A DNA stretch of 62,777 bases, taken from assembly GCA_029265085.1 (NCBI GenBank), contig JAJUJY010000008.1:1-62777 (forward strand). The letters run 5' to 3'. The notes beneath the pieces were generated by a model, which was not told where the DNA came from, searched no databases, and worked only from the letters and a program-made list of their open reading frames with translations. Origin of the DNA: Chloroflexota bacterium. Lineage in GTDB: Bacteria > Chloroflexota > Anaerolineae > Anaerolineales > Anaerolineaceae. Positions 16,455 through 23,979 of the stretch are shown in pieces; the stretch's first letter is position 1, and each line of letters begins with the position of its first letter. The position numbers were made by a program, and so were the translations under genes.

Positions 16455-17474
16455 ATGTCACAGCGAATGGCTTTATATATGCAGGATAAGCATAACATGC
16501 AGTATGAGCTGGAAATGGCCCAATACGCCGAAGATCGCGGCTTTAGTGAAATCTGGCAGGCAGATACTCGCCTGGCTCGTGATTGCATCGTCATGATGAG
16601 CGCATTCCTGTCCCGCACCAAACGCCTCCGGTATGGTTCGGCCGTCTTACCCATCTGGACGCGCAATCCAGCCGTAATTGCGGCCTCCTGGAGCTCAATG
16701 TGGGAGTTGGGCGGCAAGGTGGACGGCCGCGGACGAGTCATGTTAGGGATTGGCGCCTGGTGGGAACCAATTGCTTCCCGGGTTGGCGTCAACCGCACTA
16801 AGCCATTAAAAGCCATGCGCGAACATGTTGAATCCATGCGCCAATTATTCACAATGGAAGAAGTAACCTACCAGGGAGAATTTGTTAAGTTAGACCGCAT
16901 CCGCCTGGATGTTGCCTTTGGAGATACCAGCCCGCGTGATATTCCCATCTATATTGGTGCAACCGGTGATCAGATGCTCGAACTCTCCGGTGAGATTTGT
17001 GATGGGGTTGTGCTCAACTATGTTGTATCGGTGGATTATATTCGCCGCGCTGTAGCCCTGGTTGAAAAAGGCGCCCAGAAAGCCGGTAAAACATTACAGG
17101 ATGTTGACCGTCCCGAGCTCCTCGTCTGCTGCCTTTCCGACAAAGACCCCAAAGCCGCGATGGAAGAAGGCAAAAAATTGGTGGCTTACTACCTGGCAAC
17201 TGAACCGCATATCATGAAAGCCAGCGGCGTAAGTGAAGAACTGCTTGAAAAAGTTCAATCCATGATGAGCTGGCCTGCCACCGAAGCAGATTACATCCGC
17301 ACAAGCAAAGTCATTCCGGATGAAGTTGTGCGCAGCGTCATGGCGGTTGGCACCACCGAAGAATGCCGCGCAAAAGTGAAGGAATACATTGACGCTGGGG
17401 TCACCTGCCCGATTCTTTATCCCATGATGAACGACATTAAACCAGTCATTGATGCCTTCGCCGATTGGGGATAA
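16455..17474 (+). CDS. LLM-class (luciferase-like) flavin/F420 oxidoreductase, Mer-like
   Basis: 339 residues of the bacterial luciferase-like TIM barrel. The sequence follows the F420-dependent methylene-H4MPT reductase (Mer) subgroup in layout: [16 protein letters not shown] near the start, the LGIGAWWEP segment, the [12 protein letters not shown] helix, the [20 protein letters not shown] block and a terminal [18 protein letters not shown] motif. It could reduce a methylene-pterin or another imine using F420H2 or FMN. F420 biosynthesis genes are not in the window. The 132-base gap before it contains a small GTTGGA/TCCAAC hairpin (16402-16421) with no obvious terminator character. Confidence 0.85.
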   Translation: MSQRMALYMQDKHNMQYELEMAQYAEDRGFSEIWQADTRLARDCIVMMSAFLSRTKRLRYGSAVLPIWTRNPAVIAASWSSMWELGGKVDGRGRVMLGIGAWWEPIASRVGVNRTKPLKAMREHVESMRQLFTMEEVTYQGEFVKLDRIRLDVAFGDTSPRDIPIYIGATGDQMLELSGEICDGVVLNYVVSVDYIRRAVALVEKGAQKAGKTLQDVDRPELLVCCLSDKDPKAAMEEGKKLVAYYLATEPHIMKASGVSEELLEKVQSMMSWPATEADYIRTSKVIPDEVVRSVMAVGTTEECRAKVKEYIDAGVTCPILYPMMNDIKPVIDAFADWG

Positions 17475-17501
17475 ATCGTTTTTTGCACAGGAATCTAGAT
17501 T

Positions 17502-18512
17502 ATGGAAAAACACACTGCCTTATTCCTGACCCACCGCGGCGCTTTCCACCAGCAAAATATCCTTTCTGCTGCCCCAGAATCATTGCAGATCACCATGCTT
17601 CGAGATGCAGACCATGCTCAAATCATCGAACGCTTACCCGAGGTTGAATTTTTAATCACCGAGCGGGAACAAAACATCGATGCGGAAATGATTACTGCTG
17701 GAAAGCAGCTGCGCCTGATCCAACGGCTAGGAAGGCAAACCTGGGATATTGACTTGGATACAGCCAGGCACTGCAACATTCCAGTGTGTTTTTGGCCAGA
17801 CCAATCCTGCGTCAACGTAGCAGAACATATGCTCATGGTTTCATTGGAGTTACTGAAACAATCCCGCCAGATGTCCAGGACAATCAACTCAGCAGATTGG
17901 GCGAATACCCCCCAACGCTGTGATGAAGATACCTTTGCCTATAACTGGACCGGTCGGACTGGTGTCGATACCTTGCGCGGGAAAACCGTTGGAATTTTGG
18001 GCTTTGGGGAAATTGGCCGCGAACTAGCGGTGATGCTGCGCGGATTCGACTGCCGCGTGTTCTATAACAAACGCAGTCCAATGCCTAAAGCCGCAGAAAT
18101 GGAATTATCCATCAACTATGCTGATTGGGACGACCTGGTCTCTCAATCCGATGTTATCCATTGTTTGTTACCCTATATCCCGCAGCAGCAGCAGTCGATC
18201 AACAAGGCTTTTTTTGACCGGATGAAAAATGGCAGCTACTTTATTTTTGCCGGCGGCAGCGGGATGGTAGATGAAAGCGCTTTAATCGATTCCCTTGAAG
18301 CAGGTCATCTTGTCGGGGCAGGATTAGACACATTTACCTATGAACCCCTGCCTACCGGCAGCCCATTAATTAAAATTCATCGCGATACCCCAATCAACCT
18401 CATCCTGACACCCCATGTAGCCGCAGGAACGCGGGCAGGCGATCGAAAGGAGGAATACACCAACATCCAACGGCTGCTTAATTCCCAAGAATTACTTTAC
18501 CGGGTTGTTTAA
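17502..18512 (+). CDS. D-isomer 2-hydroxyacid dehydrogenase family protein with a degenerate active-site arginine
   Basis: 336 residues with the two-domain formate/glycerate dehydrogenase fold. The NAD-binding motif GFGEIG is at 167-172, the glutamate at 281 in GLDTFTYEP and the catalytic histidine at 305 in LTPHVAAGT. The substrate-binding arginine of the usual NTARGGLVDE motif is missing: the segment reads FAGGSGMVDE (249-258), with glycine at the arginine position. The enzyme may handle a non-carboxylate substrate or an unusual 2-hydroxyacid. In the operon it could connect a hydroxyacid with the 2-oxoacid used by the E1/E2 complex, but the missing arginine argues against a standard reaction. 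Confidence 0.85.
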   Translation: MEKHTALFLTHRGAFHQQNILSAAPESLQITMLRDADHAQIIERLPEVEFLITEREQNIDAEMITAGKQLRLIQRLGRQTWDIDLDTARHCNIPVCFWPDQSCVNVAEHMLMVSLELLKQSRQMSRTINSADWANTPQRCDEDTFAYNWTGRTGVDTLRGKTVGILGFGEIGRELAVMLRGFDCRVFYNKRSPMPKAAEMELSINYADWDDLVSQSDVIHCLLPYIPQQQQSINKAFFDRMKNGSYFIFAGGSGMVDESALIDSLEAGHLVGAGLDTFTYEPLPTGSPLIKIHRDTPINLILTPHVAAGTRAGDRKEEYTNIQRLLNSQELLYRVV

Positions 18513-18618
18513 CCACCGGCAAATAGCTTACCAACCAATTTACCTCTTTCAGAATTTGTTTCGTCCCAATCAGGGCGTTGCAAACCAAACCTAATTTATA
18601 AACCACAGGAGAAGGATC

Positions 18619-19611
18619 ATGAAATCCACATTATTCGGAAAAAGCTTTATCACCACTGAAGATTGGTCGGTTGATGAAATTGAATCCCTGTTAGATATGG
18701 GTGCAGAACTCAAACGCCGTTTCTCAATGGGTGAAGTCCACGATCATATTCTGCGCAGCAAAACCCTCTTCATGCTGTTCTTTGAAGAATCGACCCGCAC
18801 CCGCAATTCCTTTGAAGCAGGTATGACCCAATTAGGCGGCCACGCCATCTACTTAACCCCCTCAGCAACCCAGGTCGGCCACGGTGAAAATGAAAAAGAT
18901 ACCGGAACCGTCTTAGGCCGTTACGGCCACGGAATCGCTCTGCGCGACTGCCGCACCAACATTGGTCAGGCTTACCAATACGAGCTTGCCAAACATGCTG
19001 GCATCCCTGTGATCTCAATGCAAGATGATGTGGATCATCCTTGCCAGGCGATGGCCGATTTGATGACCATTCGCGAAAAATTCGGCAATGACCTGCGCGG
19101 CCGCAAGTTCGTCATTTCCTGGACATATGCCCCCAAATACGTTCGCCCGCTGTCTGTGCCCCAGTCCTTAATCATGCTGATGACCCGCTTTGGCATGGAT
19201 GTCACCCTGGCACATCCCAAAGGCTTTGAACAAATGCCGAAATGCTTGGAAGCTGCACAGAAACATGCCGCCGAAAACGGTACGAAATTTGAAGTGATTG
19301 ATGACATGGACGCTGCCTTCGAAAATGCAGACGTTTGCTACGCCAAATCTTGGGGTCCCATTATGGTCACCGAAGAACCGAAGGCCGTGCAGTCTATGTG
19401 CGACGAGCATAAGGATTGGATCTGTGACGAACGCCGCATGTCCCTGGCAAAGAAGAAGGCACTGTACATGCACTGCATGCCCATCGACCGCGGCTACGAA
19501 GCCACTGATGCCGTTGTGGACGGCCCCAATTCGGTCATCTACGATGAGGCCGAAAACCGCTTACATATCCAGAAAGCCATTATGGCCCTCACAATGGGCG
19601 GCAGGATCTAA
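18619..19611 (+). CDS. ygeW: YgeW-like transcarbamoylase
   Basis: 330 residues of the aspartate/ornithine carbamoyltransferase superfamily. The carbamoyl-phosphate site is STRTR at 58-62, HPCQ at 140-143 is the second conserved contact, and HCMP is at 284-287. FEAGMTQLGGHAIYL and QVGHGENEKDT follow the YgeW pattern rather than classical ArgF. YgeW genes are found with ygeY, ssnA, hyuA and xdh genes in anaerobic purine/urate degraders, where the enzyme is expected to use a carbamoylated intermediate to make carbamoyl phosphate for ATP formation. Its TAATG overlap with the next gene supports a tight functional pair. True ornithine carbamoyltransferase is less likely, as no arginine genes are near. 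Confidence 0.82.
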   Translation: MKSTLFGKSFITTEDWSVDEIESLLDMGAELKRRFSMGEVHDHILRSKTLFMLFFEESTRTRNSFEAGMTQLGGHAIYLTPSATQVGHGENEKDTGTVLGRYGHGIALRDCRTNIGQAYQYELAKHAGIPVISMQDDVDHPCQAMADLMTIREKFGNDLRGRKFVISWTYAPKYVRPLSVPQSLIMLMTRFGMDVTLAHPKGFEQMPKCLEAAQKHAAENGTKFEVIDDMDAAFENADVCYAKSWGPIMVTEEPKAVQSMCDEHKDWICDERRMSLAKKKALYMHCMPIDRGYEATDAVVDGPNSVIYDEAENRLHIQKAIMALTMGGRI

Positions 19612-20756
19612 TGGACAAACAACGCCTGATCACTTTTACACAGGAAATCATCCGTCTGCGCAGCCTGAGTGGCGAAGAGCAGCCCGTAGTTGAACGGATT
19701 GCTGCCGAGATGAAAACACTGGGGTTTGACCAGGTTGTTATTGATGATTTCGGCAGTGTTTACGGAATCATTGAAGGGAAAAAACCGGGGAAAACCCTGC
19801 TGCTGGATGGGCATTGCGATATTGTTGATGCCAATCCTGCCGATTGGAAGTTTGATCCATTTGCGGCAGTCATTGATGATGGCTATCTTTATGGTCGCGG
19901 TATTGCAGACATGAAGGGAGCCATTGCGGCAATGATTTATGCTGCAGCCAGTGTTGACCGCAGCCAGCTGGCTGGCCGGGTTATTGTCAGCGCAACCGTA
20001 CTGGAAGAAGTGATGGAGGGCGTTGCACTCCAAAAGGTGATGGATCAGGTAAAACCTGATTATGTCATCATCGGAGAATCCACCAATTTCACCCTGAACC
20101 ACGCGGGGCGCGGGCGTGCTGAGATTGTCGTCGAAACGATTGGCAAATCAGCGCACTCTTCTTCACCTCAGGCCGGGCTTTGTGCAGTTCATGAAATAAT
20201 GCGCTGGATGCAGGCTGTGGAAAATATGCCCATGCCGGAACACCCTGTCATCGGACGTGCGCAAATTTGCCTGACGGATATCATCTCCGAACCCTTCCCA
20301 GGGCATTCTGTGGTACCAAATCGCTGCCGAGTTTCTTATGACCGCCGATTGGTTCCAGGCGAAACCCCTGATGGGATTTTAGCAGCTATCAAGGCACTGC
20401 CAGCATTGAAAGATATCCAATACCACATCACCGTATTGGACGGCGAAGAAAAGACCTATACAGGAAAAATCCTGAAAGGGTTGAAATTCTTCCCCGCCTG
20501 GTCTTTTGAGCCGGATCACCCTCTGGTGCGGGCTGCTTTGAAAGGGTTGCAAAACAGCGGGATTGAACCTAAACTAGGTTCTTTTGGATTCTGCACCAAT
20601 GGTTCGTACAGCGGAGGTATCGCTGGTGTTCCGACCATCGGTTTTGGCCCAGGAACGGAACCAGACGCACATACGGTCAATGAGCGAATGAAAGTCACGG
20701 ACCTTGAACGTGCTGCAGATGGTTTTCTGGGCATGATCCAGACTATCCTGAGCTAA
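19611..20756 (+). CDS. ygeY: YgeY-like M20-family metallohydrolase
   Basis: 381 residues of the M20 peptidase family. Metal and catalytic residues are His68 and Asp70 in LLLDGHCDIVD, Asp100 in GRGIADMKGA, and the glutamate pair 132-133 in VLEEVMEG; a C-terminal HTVNER motif provides a further histidine. The middle dimerisation domain is present. YgeY proteins hydrolyse an amide bond in the same clusters that contain YgeW. The gene starts on the last base of ygeW and is the last of the operon, followed within 20 bases by a strong terminator. M20 carboxypeptidases acting on N-acyl amino acids are the main alternative. Confidence 0.85.
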   Translation: MDKQRLITFTQEIIRLRSLSGEEQPVVERIAAEMKTLGFDQVVIDDFGSVYGIIEGKKPGKTLLLDGHCDIVDANPADWKFDPFAAVIDDGYLYGRGIADMKGAIAAMIYAAASVDRSQLAGRVIVSATVLEEVMEGVALQKVMDQVKPDYVIIGESTNFTLNHAGRGRAEIVVETIGKSAHSSSPQAGLCAVHEIMRWMQAVENMPMPEHPVIGRAQICLTDIISEPFPGHSVVPNRCRVSYDRRLVPGETPDGILAAIKALPALKDIQYHITVLDGEEKTYTGKILKGLKFFPAWSFEPDHPLVRAALKGLQNSGIEPKLGSFGFCTNGSYSGGIAGVPTIGFGPGTEPDAHTVNERMKVTDLERAADGFLGMIQTILS

Positions 20757-20774
20757 TCAAGGTAATATCGTATC

Positions 20775-20815
20775 AAAAAATCTCCTGGGTTTGAAATATT
20801 CCCAGGAGATTTTTT
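20775..20815 (+). terminator. Rho-independent terminator of the catabolic island
   Basis: A perfect 15-bp stem (AAAAAATCTCCTGGG at 20775-20789, CCCAGGAGATTTTTT at 20801-20815) with an 11-base loop and a T-run, directly after the M20 hydrolase gene. The A-run on the left side means it may also stop transcription arriving from the - strand side. Confidence 0.92.
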
Positions 20816-20885
20816 ATACTGTTTTAAGCCGTAGGCTTTTTTAATAAGGTTACCAGTAAAATTTTGTTTGAATCATTAAATACAA

Positions 20886-20925
20886 AGGCAGGTTCGATCC
20901 ATCATAACAACGATCGTCCCTGCCT
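20886..20925 (-). terminator. Likely terminator of the sugar-transport operon
   Basis: Inverted repeat AGGCAGG (20886-20892) with CCTGCCT (20919-20925) and an inner CGAT/ATCG pairing across a short internal loop. On the - strand it lies ten bases after the UroD-family stop codon and is followed by TTTGTATTT. Confidence 0.6.
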
Positions 20926-20934
20926 GAGCCTACA

Positions 20935-22029
20935 TTAACCAATTAGAGAAGCAGCTCTGTAAAACTCTTTGATAAACTCTGCCGCTTCTTGCGAGGTTAG
21001 CGGTTCGTCTTCACTGATCGCGAAGCAGAAACCTTTCCAGCCGATTTCTTTCAGGATCTTAAAAGCCCCCTCACGGCCAACATACACCTGGCATAATTTA
21101 TTACCCTGGCGGATCCGTTTCAAAATGTCCGGCCAATCTTCTGCCGAAGGCTGGCCTGCTCCCGGAATCCATTGGATGCCGCGCAGCCGCGGAATGGCCA
21201 ACAGCGAATCCAGATGCCGGATTTCACCCGGACCATCCAGATGGTAAAACGCGTAATCCAGTGATTCACAACAGGCTTGCAAATCCGGCATCACAAACCG
21301 CTGAAACATCCGGTTGGAGATCATGTAAGAGAAGTCGGACTGCAGCATATATAACCGGCCAGGAGCCCATAAGGGACTCCACCCACAACACCCCATCCCA
21401 ACCGGTTGGATTAAATCAAACAAAGCATCATAATAATCCAACCAATATTGTGTTATTTGCCGGATTAGCCGCTCAACCTTGATCGGATCATCAACCAGGT
21501 CGGTTAATAAAGGTTGCGTTCCTCGCAGACTGGCCAGAATATCCAGATTTCCGCCCAAATCGGTATGCCCAACCGCTACCTTTCCCCGCCACCGCTGTGC
21601 CGACTCTTTTGAAAGCTCGCGGATCAAGCGCCACCAACTGGATTCTGGCAAAGCGTCCAATTTAATCTCAGCCAGGCTATTGACACCCAATGCTTCAAAC
21701 CAGGTTGTACCCGGCACAATATTTAAAGTGGAACCAAGAAAGGCTGCAACCACACCAGGACCGTAATTAATAAAGAACTTTGGAAAGGCGGAGCCGAACC
21801 ACCGCAAATTTTCAAAAATCACTTCCTGATCAGAAATAATCTGATCTACCACTCCCGAGGGAGTGGTCACATGAGTAATTTCATTTAATGCTTTGATCCA
21901 GTTCTTGTGTGGATCATCGTTGGCTTCCAGCGTTACCATCGGATAATCCAATGTACCGTTCCACCAAGATTTCCATGCTGTCTGAACTCTTAACCAATCA
22001 TCTTGTGAAAAATGAACCTCAAAACCCAT
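20935..22029 (-). CDS. UroD/MtaA-family protein (sugar-operon type, copy C)
   Basis: 364 residues distantly related to uroporphyrinogen decarboxylase. Visible family features are the INYGPGVVAAFLG segment, the VGHTDLGGNLDILASLRG block, FDLIQPVGMGCCGWSPLW and a YAFYHLDGPGEIRHLD segment with the histidine that aligns with the metal-ligand region. It sits seven bases after the second permease gene on the - strand, so it is the last gene of a carbohydrate ABC transport operon. Two more UroD-like genes head the same regulon. The function is unknown; cobamide methyl transfer or an isomerase-like role on a sugar derivative are possibilities. Confidence 0.75.
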   Translation of the reverse strand: MGFEVHFSQDDWLRVQTAWKSWWNGTLDYPMVTLEANDDPHKNWIKALNEITHVTTPSGVVDQIISDQEVIFENLRWFGSAFPKFFINYGPGVVAAFLGSTLNIVPGTTWFEALGVNSLAEIKLDALPESSWWRLIRELSKESAQRWRGKVAVGHTDLGGNLDILASLRGTQPLLTDLVDDPIKVERLIRQITQYWLDYYDALFDLIQPVGMGCCGWSPLWAPGRLYMLQSDFSYMISNRMFQRFVMPDLQACCESLDYAFYHLDGPGEIRHLDSLLAIPRLRGIQWIPGAGQPSAEDWPDILKRIRQGNKLCQVYVGREGAFKILKEIGWKGFCFAISEDEPLTSQEAAEFIKEFYRAASLIG

Positions 22030-22036
22030 TATCTGT

Positions 22037-22879
22037 TTAACCCTTTAATGCCCCTTCTAACATCGCCTGGAAGAAGGTTTTACGGCCAAAGATAAAGATG
22101 ATCACAACGGGCAGCATAATCAAAATACAGGCCGCCGATAACACATGGTAAGCAACCTCAAACGCTGATTGGAAATCATACAAACCCACCGATGCGGTTC
22201 GAGATGTGTTGGCTGAAAGCAAAACAACGGCTGCCAAAAATTCATTCCATGTATCCACAAACATCATAATAAAACCGGCAAACAGACCCGGCATGGCTAA
22301 TGGCAGCACAACATAACGCAGAGACTGCAAAGGTGAACAACCATCGATCAAGGCTGCTTCTTCCATTTCTTTTGGAATAGCATCAAAGAAAGCCTTGATA
22401 ATCCATAAAGTAAATGGCAGACCACCAGCAGTATACACCAAAACCATGATCATATGTGAACTGAGGATTTTCAACTGACTGCCAATCCGGTACATCGCAA
22501 CCAAATTGGTTAAGCCAGGGATCATCATCAAACCAAGAATGCCTAACTGAATCAGCTTTGAGCCTTTAAACTTATAGCGGGAGAATGCATACCCTGCCAA
22601 ACCAGCAATAGGAACCGTAACAATAGAAGATAAAACCGCATTAATCGCCGTGTTCGGCAAATAATAGCGGAACATATCACTATTAAAAACGGTTTTATAG
22701 CCTTCGAAAGACCATTCCGGTGGGAAAAAAGTCGGCGGGGCGGTGATGACATCACCCTGGGTTTTGAAAGAGGTCATCAGCGCGTAAATAACGGGATAAA
22801 TCATTACCGCACAAATGATAATTAGAAAACCATTGGTCAATATGCTATCAAGAACTCTGCGGAATTTTGACTCTACCAT
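22037..22879 (-). CDS. Carbohydrate ABC transporter permease (MalG type)
   Basis: 280 residues with about six membrane segments, starting with a long hydrophobic helix (about 12-32). The cytoplasmic EAA loop reads EMEEAALIDGCSPLQSLRYV and contacts the ATPase. It forms the channel with the preceding MalF-type permease; the gap between them is four bases. A GGTGGAGTAAAGCT site precedes the ATG. No ATPase gene occurs in the window, so a shared MsmK/UgpC-type ATPase encoded elsewhere probably energises the system. Confidence 0.93.
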   Translation of the reverse strand: MVESKFRRVLDSILTNGFLIIICAVMIYPVIYALMTSFKTQGDVITAPPTFFPPEWSFEGYKTVFNSDMFRYYLPNTAINAVLSSIVTVPIAGLAGYAFSRYKFKGSKLIQLGILGLMMIPGLTNLVAMYRIGSQLKILSSHMIMVLVYTAGGLPFTLWIIKAFFDAIPKEMEEAALIDGCSPLQSLRYVVLPLAMPGLFAGFIMMFVDTWNEFLAAVVLLSANTSRTASVGLYDFQSAFEVAYHVLSAACILIMLPVVIIFIFGRKTFFQAMLEGALKG

Positions 22880-22883
22880 AGCT

Positions 22884-23783
22884 TTACTCCACCTTTACCA
22901 GCCGGAAATAAACCAGCGTCATGCCCAGATTAATTAAGAAGAGGATCACTGCCAGGGCTGCCGCACCGCCAAAATCTCCATATTGCCAGGCATCACGATA
23001 CAACAGCACAGAAGCTGTGGCTGTGGCTGACCCAGGACCGCCATTCGTAATTGCCAGGATCAAACCCAACGAATTAATCCCGCGAATCGAGGTAATTAAA
23101 ATGGTCACCAACAAAGTGGGGCGGATAATCGGTAGGGTAACCCGCCAAAAAGATTGCCAGCGAGATGCACCATCCAATGCTGCAGCTTCTTTAACCTCAA
23201 CCGGTACGGTTTGTAAAGCACCCAAGAATAACAGCGCAGTGAACGCGAGAGTACGCCAAACCGATGCAACAATCACAATGATCATCGACCCAACATCATT
23301 GGATAACAATGAAACATTATTAATAAACGGATTCAGCGCGGTTTGAACAATGCCATAAGACTGTTGGAATAACCAGCGCCACATTGTTCCGCTGACAACA
23401 TCCGATAAAATCCAGGGGATAAATAAAATTGTGACGTAAACTGGGGTCAATAAAGTCCGGCGGTTTAACAAAAGTGCCAGAACCATGCCTAACACAATTG
23501 TTATAACAAGATAACTCCCCGCGAAAACTGCTGTTTTTTGCAGAGAGTCATAAAAATCACCTGATCTTAATAAACGGGTGAAATTATCGAATCCAACAAA
23601 AATATATTTTCCGGCTTTTACCTTATTAAAACTCAGGTAAAACGAATACAGCGTCGGATAAACCTGTATCGTCACCAGAACAAGCAAAGTCGGCATTAAC
23701 AGCCATAATGGAAAACTTTTTTGTTTCCATTTTTCAAATGCAGATTGTCCATTACCTTTAACCGGCGGGTTGAGTGCGGCCAC
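22884..23783 (-). CDS. Carbohydrate ABC transporter permease (MalF/UgpA type)
   Basis: About 299 residues with six predicted membrane helices after a short cytoplasmic N-terminus. The EAA loop is present as EVKEAAALDGASRWQSFWRV. Two GTG starts are possible; the one at 23783 is preferred, since AGGAGG lies five bases upstream, while the GTG at 23789 overlaps that site. It pairs with the MalG-type permease. A strong hairpin stands between this gene and the binding-protein gene upstream, so its expression is probably lower than that of the binding protein. Confidence 0.92.
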   Translation of the reverse strand: MAALNPPVKGNGQSAFEKWKQKSFPLWLLMPTLLVLVTIQVYPTLYSFYLSFNKVKAGKYIFVGFDNFTRLLRSGDFYDSLQKTAVFAGSYLVITIVLGMVLALLLNRRTLLTPVYVTILFIPWILSDVVSGTMWRWLFQQSYGIVQTALNPFINNVSLLSNDVGSMIIVIVASVWRTLAFTALLFLGALQTVPVEVKEAAALDGASRWQSFWRVTLPIIRPTLLVTILITSIRGINSLGLILAITNGGPGSATATASVLLYRDAWQYGDFGGAAALAVILFLINLGMTLVYFRLVKVE

Positions 23784-23933
23784 TGGCACCTCCTATCGAG
23801 CCTTCGTTGCTAGAAAATAACCTCAATAAACCTTTTCAGGTCTATGATCAGCACACAGAAAAATCAATTATGTGACTGACCGGTTAAGGGGGATTGTTAA
23901 ATTGTACGAGAATATATAGGGAAATACATTGGA

Positions 23934-23967
23934 AAAGCCCCCTTCCCTCCAAAGAGAAGGGGGCTTT
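23934..23967 (-). terminator. Intra-operon terminator between the binding-protein and permease genes
   Basis: A perfect 12-bp stem (AAAGCCCCCTTC at 23934-23945, GAAGGGGGCTTT at 23956-23967) with a 10-base loop, starting 13 bases after the binding-protein stop and followed on the - strand by TTTTCC. It probably lets only part of the transcripts reach the permease genes, a common way to make more binding protein than membrane components. Confidence 0.85.
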
Positions 23968-23979
23968 ATAGACAGTAGT

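Noticed and set aside
16382..16852. Open frame of 156 codons antisense to the start of the LLM gene
   Set aside because: It overlaps the strongly supported LLM gene and has no recognisable domain.
19608..20102. Open frame of 164 codons antisense to the ygeY-like gene
   Set aside because: The M20 metal-binding motifs on the + strand are complete, and the antisense frame has no matching features.
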